From Pseudomonas sp. S06B 330 (GTDB lineage Bacteria; Pseudomonadota; Gammaproteobacteria; Pseudomonadales; Pseudomonadaceae), in assembly GCF_002845275.2 (NCBI RefSeq), contig NZ_CP088149.1:969501-1033500 (forward strand): 64,000 nucleotides of DNA, given 5' to 3'. The notes under the pieces are model-generated. The model worked only from the letters and a program-made list of their open reading frames with translations, ran no database searches and was not told where the DNA came from. Numbering within the stretch: the stretch's first letter is position 1; the number at the start of each line of letters is the position of its first letter. Positions 31,480 through 41,681 of the stretch are shown in pieces. The position numbers were made by a program, and so were the translations under genes.

Positions 31480-34338
31480 ATGCTCGAGCTCACTGTAGAG
31501 CAGATATCCATGGGCCAGTCGGCTGTGGATAAGTCGGCGGCGCTGCAGCTTCTGGCCGAGCACCTGGTCCGTGATGGCCTGGTTGCCGACGGCTACCTGA
31601 CCGGTCTGCAAGCGCGTGAGGCGCAGGGCTCGACCTTTCTGGGCCAGGGTATTGCCATCCCGCACGGCACACCGCAAACCCGTGATCAGGTGTTTACCAC
31701 CGGCGTGCGTCTGCTGCAGTTTCCTGAGGGTGTGGATTGGGGTGATGGCCAGCGGGTGTACCTGGCCATCGGCATCGCTGCGCGCTCCGATGAGCATTTG
31801 CGTTTGCTGCAGCTGCTGACCCGTGCGTTGGGCGAAACCGATCTGGCTGAGGCCTTGCGTCGGGCGAGCTCTGCCGAGGCGCTGTTGAAGCTGCTGCAAG
31901 GCGCACCGCAGGAGCTGGCACTGGATGCACAGATGATCGGTCTGGGCGTGCCCGCGGAAGACTTCGACGAGTTGGTCTGGCGTGCTGCGCGCCTATTGCA
32001 CCGCGCTGAGTGTGTCAGTGGCGCTTTTGCCGGGGTGCTGCAACAGGTCGAGCCGCTGCCTCTGGGTGAAGGCCTGTGGTGGTTGCACAGTGAGCAGGCG
32101 GTGCGTCAGCCGGGGCTGGCGTTTGTCACCCCGCAGCAACCTCTGCGTTTTCGCGAGCAGCCGGTGCAGGGGGTATTCTGTCTGGCCAGCCTCGGTGCGG
32201 CCCACCAGGCCCTGCTTGAACGCTTGTGCACGCTGTTGATTGAGGGCCGTGGCCAGGAACTGTGCCGCGCCACCAGCAGCCGCGCGGTGCTTGAAGTGCT
32301 GGGCGGCGAAGTGCCGGCCGATTGGCCCAGTGCGCGTATCGCTCTAGCCAATGCCCATGGCCTGCATGCGCGCCCGGCCAAGGTGCTGGCGCAACTGGCC
32401 AAGGCCTTTGACGGTGAAGTTCGTTTGCGCCTGGTCGACAGTGGTCAGGCCGCCGTATCGGCCAAGAGCCTGAGCAAACTGCTCAGCCTCGGTGCCCGCC
32501 GAGGTCAGGTGCTGGAAATCATTGCCGAGCCTAACGTTGCCGCCGATGCGTTACCGGCGTTGCTGGCCGCTATCGAACAAGGCCTGGGTGAAGAAGTCGA
32601 GGCGCTGGCCGCGCCGGTTGCGGCCGCGCCTGCAATGTTCCCCGAGCCTGAGTTGCTTGCCCCGCTAGCTGGCGCAGTGATCCAGGGCGTGGCGGCCGCG
32701 CCGGGCATTGCCAGCGGGCCGGCGCATATTCAGGTGGCGCGTGACTTCGACTATCCGCTGCGCGGTGAGTCGCTGCCGATTGAGCGTCAGCGTTTGCAGC
32801 AGGCGCTGGCGGCGGTCAATGCCGAGATCGAAGCACTGATCCAGCGCAGCCAGGCCAAGGCCATCGGCGAAATCTTCATCACCCACCAGGAAATGCTCGC
32901 CGACCCTGACCTGGGTGATGAAGTCGACCAGCGCTTGCGTCAGGGCGAAAGTGCTCCGGCAGCGTGGATGGCGGTGATCGACAACGCGGCGCGCCAGCAG
33001 GAGGCCCTGAAAGATGCCTTGCTCGCTGAGCGCGCGGCCGACTTGCGCGACATTGGCCGCCGCGTGCTTGCGCAACTGTGTGGCGAAGCCGACAGCCCGG
33101 CGCCCGAGCAACCTTACGTGTTAGTGATGGAGGAGGTCGGCCCATCGGATGTCGCCCGCCTGGACCCGACCCGCGTCGCCGGGATTCTCACGGCCCGTGG
33201 TGGCGCTACCGCCCACAGCGCCATTGTCGCTCGCGCCCTGGGCATTGCGGCGGTGGTCGGTGCCGGCGATGCGGTGCTGTTGATCGCTGCGGGCACTGCG
33301 CTGTTGCTCGATGGTCAGCGTGGCCGCCTGCAGGTAGCGCCGCCGGCCGACGAGCTGCAGCGAGCCCTGGCTGAGCGTGAGCGTCGTGAGCAGCGCTTAC
33401 AGTTGGCCCGCGAACATCGATTGGAGCCCGCGGTGACTCGCGATGGGCATGCCATTGAAGTGTTCGCCAACATCGGCGACAGCAAGGGCATCGACGCGGT
33501 GGTCGATCAGGGCGCCGAAGGCGTCGGCCTACTGCGCACGGAACTGATTTTCATGGCCCATCAACAGGCTCCGGACGAAGCACTGCAGGAGGCCGAGTAC
33601 CGCCGTGTCCTCGACGGCCTCGGCGGTCGGCCACTGGTCGTGCGCACCCTGGACGTGGGCGGTGACAAGCCGCTGCCGTATTGGCCGATAGCCAAGGAAG
33701 AAAACCCTTTCCTCGGGGTGCGTGGCATTCGCCTGACCCTGCAACGTCCGCAGGTGATGGAGAGCCAGTTGCGTGCTTTGTTGCGCGCAGCGGGGGACCG
33801 ACCGTTGCGGATCATGTTCCCGATGGTCGGCCAGCTTGAGGAGTGGCAACAGGCGCGGGCCATGGTCGAGCGCCTGCGCGAAGAAATCAGCGTTAGCGAC
33901 CTGCAACTGGGGATCATGATCGAGGTGCCTTCGGCGGCCTTGCTGGCGCCGGTGCTGGCCCGCGAAGTGGATTTCTTCAGCATTGGCACCAACGACCTGA
34001 CCCAGTACACCTTGGCCATCGACCGCGGTCACCCGAGCCTGTCGGCGCAGGCCGATGGCCTGCACCCGGCAGTGTTGCAGCTGATCGACATGACCGTGCG
34101 CGCCGCCCATGCCCATGGCAAATGGGTGGGGGTATGCGGCGAACTGGCGGCTGACCCGCAAGCGGTCGCCGTGCTGCTCGGGCTGGGTGTCGATGAGCTG
34201 AGCGTGGCGGCGCGCAGCATTGCTGAAGTTAAGGCCCAAGTCCGCGAACTGAACTATGAACACGCCCGGCAACTTGCTCAGCAAGCGTTGTTGCAGGGCA
34301 GTGCCAGCGCCGTACGGGCGCTGGTGGAGAACGATTGA
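31480..34338 (+). CDS. fruB: Fructose PTS multiphosphoryl transfer protein (EIIA-HPr-EI)
   Basis: A 952-residue fusion. The EIIA-Fru domain is N-terminal, with phospho-His H62 (GIAIPHGTPQ). HPr is in the middle, around residue 298 (ANAHGLHARPAK). Enzyme I is the C-terminal half, with the swivelling-domain His in GGATAHSAIV and the PEP-binding barrel motifs VGLLRTELIF and SIGTNDLTQY. It carries phosphate from PEP to the FruA permease in one polypeptide, the only sugar PTS in many pseudomonads. Strong AAAGGAG site; fruK follows directly. Confidence 0.96.
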   Translation: MLELTVEQISMGQSAVDKSAALQLLAEHLVRDGLVADGYLTGLQAREAQGSTFLGQGIAIPHGTPQTRDQVFTTGVRLLQFPEGVDWGDGQRVYLAIGIAARSDEHLRLLQLLTRALGETDLAEALRRASSAEALLKLLQGAPQELALDAQMIGLGVPAEDFDELVWRAARLLHRAECVSGAFAGVLQQVEPLPLGEGLWWLHSEQAVRQPGLAFVTPQQPLRFREQPVQGVFCLASLGAAHQALLERLCTLLIEGRGQELCRATSSRAVLEVLGGEVPADWPSARIALANAHGLHARPAKVLAQLAKAFDGEVRLRLVDSGQAAVSAKSLSKLLSLGARRGQVLEIIAEPNVAADALPALLAAIEQGLGEEVEALAAPVAAAPAMFPEPELLAPLAGAVIQGVAAAPGIASGPAHIQVARDFDYPLRGESLPIERQRLQQALAAVNAEIEALIQRSQAKAIGEIFITHQEMLADPDLGDEVDQRLRQGESAPAAWMAVIDNAARQQEALKDALLAERAADLRDIGRRVLAQLCGEADSPAPEQPYVLVMEEVGPSDVARLDPTRVAGILTARGGATAHSAIVARALGIAAVVGAGDAVLLIAAGTALLLDGQRGRLQVAPPADELQRALAERERREQRLQLAREHRLEPAVTRDGHAIEVFANIGDSKGIDAVVDQGAEGVGLLRTELIFMAHQQAPDEALQEAEYRRVLDGLGGRPLVVRTLDVGGDKPLPYWPIAKEENPFLGVRGIRLTLQRPQVMESQLRALLRAAGDRPLRIMFPMVGQLEEWQQARAMVERLREEISVSDLQLGIMIEVPSAALLAPVLAREVDFFSIGTNDLTQYTLAIDRGHPSLSAQADGLHPAVLQLIDMTVRAAHAHGKWVGVCGELAADPQAVAVLLGLGVDELSVAARSIAEVKAQVRELNYEHARQLAQQALLQGSASAVRALVEND

Positions 34339-35289
34339 ATGGCCAAGATACTCACCCTGACCCTCAACCCGGCGCTGGACCTCACCGTCAGCCTGGACGC
34401 CTTGCACAGCGGCCAGGTCAACCGCAGTCAGTCCCAGCACAGCCACGCGGCGGGCAAGGGCCTGAACGTTGCGCAGGTGCTCGCCGACCTTGGTCATAGC
34501 GTGACCGTCGCAGGCTTCCTTGGTGCGGACAACCTGCAGCCGTTCGAAGCGCTGATTGCCCGCCGTGGCTTTGCCGATTGCTTTGTTCGCGTGCCAGGTG
34601 AAACCCGCTGCAACATCAAACTGGTGGAAGCCGATGGCCGCGTCACCGACATCAATGGCCCCGGCCCGCAGGTCGATGAGCAGGCTTGTGATCAATTGCT
34701 GGCCAGGCTGGTCCGAATCGCCCCAGGTCATGACGCGGTAGTGGTGGCCGGCAGCCTGCCGCGTGGCATCAGCCCTCAATGGTTGCAGCAGCTCCTTGAG
34801 CGCTTCAAGGCCATGGGCCTGAAGGTCGCCTTGGACAGCAGCGGTGAAGCCCTGCGCGCGGGCCTGCAATCGGCCCCTTGGCTGGTCAAGCCCAACACCG
34901 ATGAACTGAGCGAAGTGCTCGGTAGCCCGGTGCACAGCTTTGCCGAACAACAAGCGGCGGCGCGCCAGCTGATCGCCCAAGGCGTCGAGCATGTGGTGGT
35001 GTCCCAAGGGGAGCAGGGGGTCAATTGGTTCCACCAAGAGCGCGCAATCACGGCTGTGCCGCCATCGGTCAAGGTAGCCAGCACGGTCGGCGCCGGTGAC
35101 TCACTGCTGGCCGGTATGGTGCATGGTCTGCTCAGCCCCGCTACCCCACAGCAGACCTTGCGCCTGGCCACCGCAATTGCTGCGCAGGCGGTGACCCAGA
35201 TCGGTTTTGGCATCAATGACCGCACCCAGCTGGCGCAACTTGAGCACGCTGTGCGCCTATGCGAAGAACAACAAGAGGGCTGCAGATGA
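34339..35289 (+). CDS. fruK: 1-phosphofructokinase
   Basis: A 316-residue PfkB-family kinase with the N-terminal LTLNPALDLTV, GKGLNVAQVL and the C-terminal anion-hole motif TVGAGDSLLAGM including the catalytic Asp. It phosphorylates fructose 1-phosphate made by FruA to fructose 1,6-bisphosphate. Its ATG follows the fruB stop without a gap, and its stop overlaps the fruA start (ATGA). Confidence 0.96.
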   Translation: MAKILTLTLNPALDLTVSLDALHSGQVNRSQSQHSHAAGKGLNVAQVLADLGHSVTVAGFLGADNLQPFEALIARRGFADCFVRVPGETRCNIKLVEADGRVTDINGPGPQVDEQACDQLLARLVRIAPGHDAVVVAGSLPRGISPQWLQQLLERFKAMGLKVALDSSGEALRAGLQSAPWLVKPNTDELSEVLGSPVHSFAEQQAAARQLIAQGVEHVVVSQGEQGVNWFHQERAITAVPPSVKVASTVGAGDSLLAGMVHGLLSPATPQQTLRLATAIAAQAVTQIGFGINDRTQLAQLEHAVRLCEEQQEGCR

Positions 35290-37022
35290 ACATTGCCATT
35301 GTCACCGCCTGCCCCAACGGTCAGGTCTCCAGTGTACTCAGCGCACGCCTGCTGGAAGCGGCCGCGCAGCGTTTAGGCTGGAGCACCAGTGTCGAGGTGC
35401 ATGACCCGCAGCAGCCACAACGGCAATTGTCCGAGGCGGTGATCGCTGCCGCCGACTGGGTGCTGGTGGTCAGCACCGGCCCGCTGGACTTGCAGCGCTT
35501 TGCCGGTAAGCGCTTGTTTCAGAGCACGCCGGCCAAGGCCTTGGTGGATGCTCAGCATTTTCTCTCTGACGCGGCAGAAAAGGCTGAGGTGTATCAGCCG
35601 GTCAGTGCAGCGCAATCAGCGCCTGTCGAACGCAGCGCAAAAATCGTCGCTATCACTGCCTGCCCGACGGGTGTTGCTCACACCTTCATGGCCGCCGAAG
35701 CCTTGCAGCAGGCCGCGCAGCAACTGGGTTACCAGTTGACGGTCGAGACTCAGGGCTCGGTAGGGGCGCGCAATCCTTTGTCGCCTGCGGCCATTGCCGA
35801 GGCCGATGTGGTGCTGCTGGCTGCCGACATCGAGGTGCCCACCGAGCGTTTTGCCGGCAAGCGTATCTATCGCTGTGGCACTGGCATTGCGTTGAAGCAG
35901 GCCCAGGCCACCTTGAACAAAGCCTTGGCGGAAGGTCGCGAAGAGGCCTCGGGGCAAAACGCTAATGCCAGTGCGACCAAAAGCGAGAAAACCGGGGTGT
36001 ACAAGCACCTGCTAACCGGTGTCTCGTTCATGTTGCCGATGGTGGTGGCAGGTGGATTGCTGATCGCCTTGTCATTTGTGTTTGGCATCGAAGCCTACAA
36101 AGAGCCCGGCACCTTGCCCGCGGCGCTGATGCAGATCGGTGGCGAGGCGGCGTTCAAGTTGATGGTGCCGCTTCTGGCCGGTTACATCGCCTACTCGATT
36201 GCCGACCGTCCTGGGCTGGCGCCGGGAATGATTGGCGGCCTGCTGGCCAGTACTTTGGGGGCCGGGTTTATTGGCGGCATCGTCGCCGGCTTTCTTGCCG
36301 GCTACAGCGCCAAGGCGATCAGCCGCTGGGTGCGCTTGCCCAGTAGCCTGGATGCGCTCAAGCCGATCCTGATCATTCCCTTGTTGGCCAGTTTGTTCAC
36401 CGGTTTAGTGATGATTTATGTGGTTGGCAAGCCGGTTGCGGGGATGCTCGAAGGCCTGACCCACTTTCTCGACAGCATGGGCACCACCAACGCGATTCTG
36501 CTTGGTGTGTTGCTCGGCGGGATGATGTGTGTGGACCTGGGCGGGCCTATCAACAAGGCCGCTTACGCCTTTTCCGTGGGGTTGCTGGCGTCGCAGAGTT
36601 ACGCCCCGATGGCGGCGACCATGGCCGCCGGGATGGTGCCGCCGATTGGCTTGGGTATCGCCAGCTTCATCGCCCGGCGCAAGTTCGCCCAGAGCGAGCG
36701 TGAAGCCGGCAAGGCGGCGTTTGTGCTGGGCTTGTGCTTTATCTCGGAAGGGGCGATTCCCTTTGCTGCCAAGGATCCGCTACGGGTGATTCCGGCCAGT
36801 ATTGCTGGCGGTGCGCTGACCGGGGCGCTGTCGATGTATTTTGGCTGCAAGCTGATGGCGCCGCATGGTGGTCTGTTCGTCATGCTGATACCCAACGCCA
36901 TCAACCATGCCTTGCTGTACCTGCTGGCGATCCTCGCTGGCAGTCTGTTGACGGCCGTGGTGTATGCCGTGCTCAAGCGCAGCGAAGTAGTCGAGTTGGC
37001 GGTACAGCCAGTGAAAGCCTGA
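35286..37022 (+). CDS. fruA: Fructose PTS permease EIIBC
   Basis: 578 residues. An N-terminal EIIB' domain (VTACPNGQVSS), a functional EIIB with the phospho-Cys (ITACPTGVAHTFMA), and a C-terminal EIIC membrane domain with about nine segments, including VDLGGPINKAAYAF. It takes up fructose and phosphorylates it to fructose 1-phosphate using phosphate from FruB. The ATG at 35286 is coupled to fruK; the open frame before it is only read-through of fruK. Confidence 0.96.
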   Translation: MNIAIVTACPNGQVSSVLSARLLEAAAQRLGWSTSVEVHDPQQPQRQLSEAVIAAADWVLVVSTGPLDLQRFAGKRLFQSTPAKALVDAQHFLSDAAEKAEVYQPVSAAQSAPVERSAKIVAITACPTGVAHTFMAAEALQQAAQQLGYQLTVETQGSVGARNPLSPAAIAEADVVLLAADIEVPTERFAGKRIYRCGTGIALKQAQATLNKALAEGREEASGQNANASATKSEKTGVYKHLLTGVSFMLPMVVAGGLLIALSFVFGIEAYKEPGTLPAALMQIGGEAAFKLMVPLLAGYIAYSIADRPGLAPGMIGGLLASTLGAGFIGGIVAGFLAGYSAKAISRWVRLPSSLDALKPILIIPLLASLFTGLVMIYVVGKPVAGMLEGLTHFLDSMGTTNAILLGVLLGGMMCVDLGGPINKAAYAFSVGLLASQSYAPMAATMAAGMVPPIGLGIASFIARRKFAQSEREAGKAAFVLGLCFISEGAIPFAAKDPLRVIPASIAGGALTGALSMYFGCKLMAPHGGLFVMLIPNAINHALLYLLAILAGSLLTAVVYAVLKRSEVVELAVQPVKA

Positions 37023-37065
37023 GCACAGGCGGGTGGGCGTGTGTACCTGCCTTGACAGGCCCTTG

Positions 37066-37203
37066 GTAGCCGCTGCCGTAAGGCTGCGATCGGGCGTGAA
37101 ACGCCCGCAAATTCTGGCCACCGCGATTCGCCAGGCCCAACGAGGTGCCCGAGTTGCGACTGCCATGCAGTCGATCGCAGCCCCGTGCCTCGGCGCCGGC
37201 TAC
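37066..37203. repeat. BIME/REP inverted-repeat element, copy 3
   Basis: TAGCCGCTGCCG at the left, inner arms GGCTGCGATCGGGCG and CGATCGCAGCC, and CGGCGCCGGCTA at the right. It is about 140 bp long and very similar to the copy at 55584. Its right end supplies the stop codon of the DUF3820 gene. Confidence 0.85.
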
Positions 37204-37421
37204 CGTCGGTGCTTCTTGCGCAGCGGCACCAGCAGCTCGCCGAGGCCGTTATGGTCGATCTCGTGCATCAGCGCCAACATGCCACCCAGCTCGCCCTTGG
37301 GGAAGCCTTGGCGGGCAAACCAGGCCAGGTAATGGCCGGGCAAATCGGCGATCAGTCGGCCCTGGTATTTACCGAAAGGCATTTCACGAGTGACCAACAG
37401 TTCGAGAGTTTCTGGATTCAT
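37200..37421 (-). CDS. DUF3820 family protein
   Basis: 73 residues, starting MNPETLELLVTREMPFGKYQGR, the conserved DUF3820 opening. It continues LIADLPGHYLAWFARQGFPKGELG. The family is a small nucleic-acid-associated type found alone or fused to exonucleases; function is unknown. The open frame extends 28 codons upstream, but I keep the start that matches the family. Its TAG stop is part of a BIME repeat. Confidence 0.8.
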   Translation of the reverse strand: MNPETLELLVTREMPFGKYQGRLIADLPGHYLAWFARQGFPKGELGGMLALMHEIDHNGLGELLVPLRKKHRR

Positions 37422-37622
37422 CGAGCGTAATTCTGTAAGAGAAGCTTCGAACATACATGCAATCTGCATGAAGGCCAAAGGACAGATCATGCAGAACGCT
37501 TGCAAGACAAGAGTTCAATTAATCGTAAGTCATTGAAATTTAACTAAATAATTATTTGTCTGAATCTGGCACGAACACTGCTCCATCTCTTTGCATCTTT
37601 CCTCATGCAAAGGAGTCGTGTC

Positions 37623-38099
37623 ATGACCAGCCCAAACAAAGACGTCATTTCGGTCCTCAACGAACTGATCGAATTCAGCAAGGATGGTGAAAAGGGTTTC
37701 AACACCTCTGCCGAGGACGTGAAAAATCCCCGGCTGAAAACCTACTTCCTGCAGCGTGCTGGCGAGTGCGGCACTGCCGCTTCTGAGCTTCAGCATCAGG
37801 TGCGGGCTCTCGGTGGCGACCCTGAAACGTCCACCAGTGTCAGCGGTGACTTGCACCGTGGTTGGGTCAACCTCAAGTCGATGCTCACCGGCAAGGACGA
37901 AGAAGCAGTGCTCAACGAGGTGGAGCGCGGTGAGGACCATGCTTTGAAGGCGTATAAGGATGCCCTGGAAAAGCTCGGCAAGCTGAGCATGGCGCCAGGC
38001 TCCGAAGTTTATGCGCTGGTCGAACGCCAGTACCATGGCGTGCAGCGCAACCATGACCAGGTCAAGGCGCTGCGCAACGAAGCGCGGGCCCGCTCTTAA
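37623..38099 (+). CDS. PA2169-type four-helix-bundle protein (DUF2383)
   Basis: 158 residues, helical throughout, with the family opening VISVLNELIEFSKDGEKGFN and FLQRAGECGTAASELQHQV. This ferritin-like/DUF2383 family is induced under stress in pseudomonads; its activity is unknown. The ATG at 37623 has AAAGGAG nine bases upstream. Its stop overlaps the stop of the convergent diguanylate cyclase gene by 4 bp. Confidence 0.82.
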   Translation: MTSPNKDVISVLNELIEFSKDGEKGFNTSAEDVKNPRLKTYFLQRAGECGTAASELQHQVRALGGDPETSTSVSGDLHRGWVNLKSMLTGKDEEAVLNEVERGEDHALKAYKDALEKLGKLSMAPGSEVYALVERQYHGVQRNHDQVKALRNEARARS

Positions 38100-39595
38100 G
38101 GTGCGGTTTCCACGCGATTGCGGCCATTGCGCTTAGCACAGTAGAGCGCATCGTCAGCGCTGCCCAGCAAGGTCGCCAGATCTTGCTGGGTGCCTGGTTT
38201 GTAGCAGCCGATGCCAATACTCACGGTCACAGGCTTGGTGTCATCAGCAAACGCTGGCAGCGCTTCAACGCTACGGCGAATACGTTCAGCCAGTACCTGT
38301 GCACCATGGCGTTCAGTCTCAGGCAACACCACCAGAAACTCTTCGCCACCATAGCGCGCCGCCAAGTCTGCCGGGCGGCGGATGCTGCGGGCAATGGCCG
38401 TGGCGACTGCGCGCAGGGCTTCGTCTCCACCTTGGTGACCATGGCGTTCATTGAAGGCCTTGAAGTGATCGACATCGACCATCAACACCGCCAGCGCACG
38501 GTGATTGCGCTGCGCCCGTGACCATTCGCGGCGCAGCACCTGATCGAGCTGGCGGCGGTTGGCAAGGCCGGTGAGGCTATCGGTGGCCGCCAGTTCCGCC
38601 AGGTCCTGTTCGGCGCAGTGACGACGACGCAGCTCGCGCCCGAGCAGCAAGGTCAGCCAGAGGATGCCAATACACAACACGCCGGTTGCGCAACTGACCA
38701 GCAAGGCCGTGCGCCGCCAGGAGGCGAACACTTCATCACCTGAGCGCGCCACCAGAACGATCAACGGCAGCTCGGCAACCCGGGCGAAGGTGTACAGCCG
38801 AGGCTTGCCATTGATCCCGGAATAGGCGCTGAAGCTGCCTTTGCCGTCCGCGAGCAAGCGCTTGAAGTTTGGACGCTCGGCGAAGTTGGCCCCGATCAGC
38901 GAGTCGTCCGGGGTACTGGACTGACGTGCCAGCAATACACCGCTGGTATTGATCAGGCTAATGCTGCCGTCCTTGCCGATATCCAGACGCTTGAACAGGT
39001 CAGTGAAGTACGACAGGCGCAAGGCGCCAGCGGCCACCCCGGCAAACTCGCCGTTGGGGCCGGAAATACGCCGGCTGAAGCTGATGCACCAGTCCAGATT
39101 ACCCAGGCGCGCTTTGAACGGCGGGCTGATCACCAACCCCAGGTCAGCGTTCTGGCGATGGGCCTGAAATACCTTACTGTCAGCGAAGTTGGCCTGGCGT
39201 GGGACTACGCTGGTGGAGTCGGCCGCTACATTACCCTGAGCATCGAGCCAGAGAATGTCGCCGCGTATCGGCATGGTGAAGGCTTGGTTGAACAACAATT
39301 GTTGGCGCACCGGGGCCGGTAGCGCCTGCAATTGCGGCTGCTTCACCGCCCAGATCAAGCCACGCAGGGACAGGTCGTAGAGTTCGACATTGCGCACGAT
39401 GTCGCTTTCGATCAGTTGGACGATGTTGCTCGCCTGGCGCGCGGCGCCCTGCTCGATGTTGCTGCGCTCACGCGCTACCAGGTAGCTGACGATGGCCACG
39501 ATAGCGAGCACCGCAAGGCAACTGCCCAGGTTCAGGATCAGCTCCGGATGAGACTTGTACAGGGCAGATCGCTTGGATCGGGAAGGCAAAGTCAT
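38096..39595 (-). CDS. Diguanylate cyclase with a periplasmic Cache sensor domain
   Basis: 499 residues. First membrane segment at about 25-45 (LNLGSCLAVLAIVAIVSYLVA), a periplasmic Cache-type domain (about 50-290), a second membrane segment (ALLVSCATGVLCIGILWLTLLLG), then a C-terminal GGDEF domain. The active-site loop is GGEEF, preceded five residues upstream by an RPAD inhibitory site. Both are intact, so it should make c-di-GMP from GTP and be product-inhibited. The ligand of the sensor domain is unknown. Confidence 0.92.
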   Translation of the reverse strand: MTLPSRSKRSALYKSHPELILNLGSCLAVLAIVAIVSYLVARERSNIEQGAARQASNIVQLIESDIVRNVELYDLSLRGLIWAVKQPQLQALPAPVRQQLLFNQAFTMPIRGDILWLDAQGNVAADSTSVVPRQANFADSKVFQAHRQNADLGLVISPPFKARLGNLDWCISFSRRISGPNGEFAGVAAGALRLSYFTDLFKRLDIGKDGSISLINTSGVLLARQSSTPDDSLIGANFAERPNFKRLLADGKGSFSAYSGINGKPRLYTFARVAELPLIVLVARSGDEVFASWRRTALLVSCATGVLCIGILWLTLLLGRELRRRHCAEQDLAELAATDSLTGLANRRQLDQVLRREWSRAQRNHRALAVLMVDVDHFKAFNERHGHQGGDEALRAVATAIARSIRRPADLAARYGGEEFLVVLPETERHGAQVLAERIRRSVEALPAFADDTKPVTVSIGIGCYKPGTQQDLATLLGSADDALYCAKRNGRNRVETAP

Positions 39596-39746
39596 GGTCG
39601 CAGCAGGCGAAGACCGTCAGAAGAGTCGCGGCATGGTCACGCGGCGGCGGTATTCTAGGTGCCGCGCGATTGCCGAACAAGAAACTTTGGTATTGAACCG
39701 ACGGAAAGAGCTGACTAGATTGCCAGCTCTCGTTCCCGTGGGGAGA

Positions 39747-41081
39747 TCAGAAGATATTCAGCGGGTAGTCGATAATCACCCGGTATTCGTCGACGTCTCG
39801 GTCAATCTGCGAGTAGCCCTGACTGCCACGGTGGCTGGCCCAGCGCAGCAGTACCGAAAGGTCTTTGAGGTTGCCTTCCTGGAACACGTACTGCAGGTCG
39901 AAGTCGCGCTCCCAGTGACGGGCGTTCTTGCCCTCGGCGCTGTACCAGTGTTCACCGTAGCCGATGCTGTTGGGGTCGACCTTGGTCAGGTCCAGTTCAC
40001 CGCTCGAGTAGGAAATGATCGAGGTCAGGCCGGGAATCCCCTGACCGGTGAAGTCGTAGGCGTATTTCAGCTTCCACGAACGCTCGTTAGGGCCGTTGAA
40101 GTCCGAGTACATGTTCGAGTTGTCCAGGTAGATGCTGTCGCCCTGGTTGATGTAGTCGAACGGGGTATTGCCGTTGACCCGCTGGTACACCGCGGTGAGG
40201 CTGTTGTAGCCGACATTGACGGTGAAGTGCAGGCTGTAGGTGTTGTTGTCGATATTACCCAGTAGCGCCTGGCCGGTGTCCTGGGTGTGGTAGAAGTGCA
40301 GGCCGGGGTTGAGGCTGACCAGGTCGTTGACCTTGTAGGTGTAGTCGAGATCGAAGTAGTACTGGTTCCAGATATCCTTGAGCTCGGAGGCATACAGGCT
40401 CGAGGTCAGGTTAGGCACGCCGCTCCAGGCCATACCGGCCCAGTTCAGGTGACGGCTCTCACGGTCGTCCGGCAGGGCGCCGTAGTAGGTGTCGATACGG
40501 CGATGGCCGCTCTGGTTGTAAGGCTTGGTGAAACTCGCTTGGCCGCCTTCGAGCATCAGGCCTGCAATGCTGTTGTTGGTCAGGCTGACGCCACGGAAGG
40601 TCTGCGGCAGCATGCGCGACTCACCGCCGGCGATCACCGGGTTGGTCAGAAACAGGTCGCCAGCCTTGAGTTCGGTGTCGAAGGCCTTGAGTTTGAGCGC
40701 GGCACCGGCAGTCGAGAACGAATCAGGGGCCTTGCCCGGCTCGCCATCGCCTTGGGTGTTGATCGGCAGGATACTGGTACCGGAGGTGCCCGCGCCGCCA
40801 TCGAGTTTCAGCCCCAGCATGGCATGGGCGTCCAGGCCGAAGCCAACCGTGCCTTGGGTGTAGCCTGATTCGAATTTTCCGAGAAAACCCTGTCCCCATT
40901 CCCGACTATCACGCACACCGCGGTCCAGCTGGTTGCGGTTGAGGTAATAGTTGCGTGCGTGCACGTTCAGGCTGGAACCGTTGATAAAGCCTTCAGCTTT
41001 TTCCTCTTCAGCCTGGGCGTTGAACGGGATCGTTGCAGCAACTGCAACGAACAGGGGGGTGAAGCGTAAAGCGGTGTTCAC
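39747..41081 (-). CDS. OprD-family outer-membrane porin
   Basis: About 444 residues. Signal peptide ending in FNAQAEEE, then a beta-barrel sequence with the OprD-family opening ([20 protein letters not shown]) and the C-terminal aromatic residue (PLNIF). OprD channels admit basic amino acids, carboxylates or aromatic acids by subfamily; the substrate is unclear. I chose a GTG at 41081 because AAGGAG lies at the correct distance, rather than the upstream start in the open frame. Confidence 0.9.
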   Translation of the reverse strand: MNTALRFTPLFVAVAATIPFNAQAEEEKAEGFINGSSLNVHARNYYLNRNQLDRGVRDSREWGQGFLGKFESGYTQGTVGFGLDAHAMLGLKLDGGAGTSGTSILPINTQGDGEPGKAPDSFSTAGAALKLKAFDTELKAGDLFLTNPVIAGGESRMLPQTFRGVSLTNNSIAGLMLEGGQASFTKPYNQSGHRRIDTYYGALPDDRESRHLNWAGMAWSGVPNLTSSLYASELKDIWNQYYFDLDYTYKVNDLVSLNPGLHFYHTQDTGQALLGNIDNNTYSLHFTVNVGYNSLTAVYQRVNGNTPFDYINQGDSIYLDNSNMYSDFNGPNERSWKLKYAYDFTGQGIPGLTSIISYSSGELDLTKVDPNSIGYGEHWYSAEGKNARHWERDFDLQYVFQEGNLKDLSVLLRWASHRGSQGYSQIDRDVDEYRVIIDYPLNIF

Positions 41082-41188
41082 CGGTGTGGACTCCTTGAGG
41101 TGAAGGTAGGGCAATTTTTATTGTGCGAAAGCTGATCTTTTTATGAACAAATGGGCCAGTGCACTGGCACTTTTCGACACGCGAAAAA

Positions 41189-41213
41189 AAAGCCGCTGAT
41201 TATCAGCGGCTTT
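41189..41213 (-). terminator. Terminator for the small exported-protein gene
   Basis: AAAGCCGCTGA, 3-base loop, TCAGCGGCTTT; on the reverse strand it runs into TTTTT. It separates the small gene at 41288 from oprD. Confidence 0.85.
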
Positions 41214-41287
41214 GAAAGACAACCGCACAAGCGCACAAGTCACCTGTGTGGGAGCCAAAGGAGTCGAGGGGAGAAACGCAGGGGCGG

Positions 41288-41512
41288 TCAGCTGTCTGCT
41301 GCGTCACTCGAGGAAACCTGAGAAGCTGTCTGTTCTGCGGCTTCTGGCGATTGCTCAGATTGGCTGGCAAAGGCTTGGCGCGCCTGTTCGTGGGCGGCGG
41401 AAAGCTCTGCATTGCGAGCGACAAACGCTGGCGATTCCTCGGCCATGGCCAGAGGCGACAATAACAGGGAAGACAGGATAAATACGCTGGCTACACCCAT
41501 ACTATTGGACAT
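41288..41512 (-). CDS. Small exported protein, unknown
   Basis: 74 residues with a clear signal peptide (FILSSLLLSPLAMA) and a short hydrophilic, Ala/Ser/Glu-rich mature part (about 50 residues, e.g. QSEQSPEAAEQTAS) with no recognised domain. It is likely periplasmic and disordered. It has its own terminator; the promoter should be in 41513-41640. Confidence 0.55.
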   Translation of the reverse strand: MSNSMGVASVFILSSLLLSPLAMAEESPAFVARNAELSAAHEQARQAFASQSEQSPEAAEQTASQVSSSDAADS

Positions 41513-41648
41513 TTACAACAACCTTCTTGCGGGGCAAGTGTTAAGTAGGTTTGACTAAATTAGTCGGAAATGCCCGTGAGAAAAAGTTACTTTTTCGAGA
41601 AGTACTGTTGCGTATGAAGCAATAGTCATGGCGGTTCCCACTGATTCC

Positions 41649-41681
41649 TTGTGGGAGCTGGCCTTGCCGGCGATGAGGCCC
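41649..41681 (+). repeat. Half REP element
   Basis: TTGTGGGAGCTGGCCTTGCC: one arm of the GTGGGAGCTGG-type REP seen as a full pair at 48093-48179. It ends exactly before the stop codon of the sensor kinase. Confidence 0.75.

Noticed and set aside
33529-35037. 502-codon open frame on the minus strand
   Set aside because: It is antisense to fruB and fruK, which are unmistakable; long antisense frames are common in GC-rich Pseudomonas DNA, and its translation is low-complexity with no domain.
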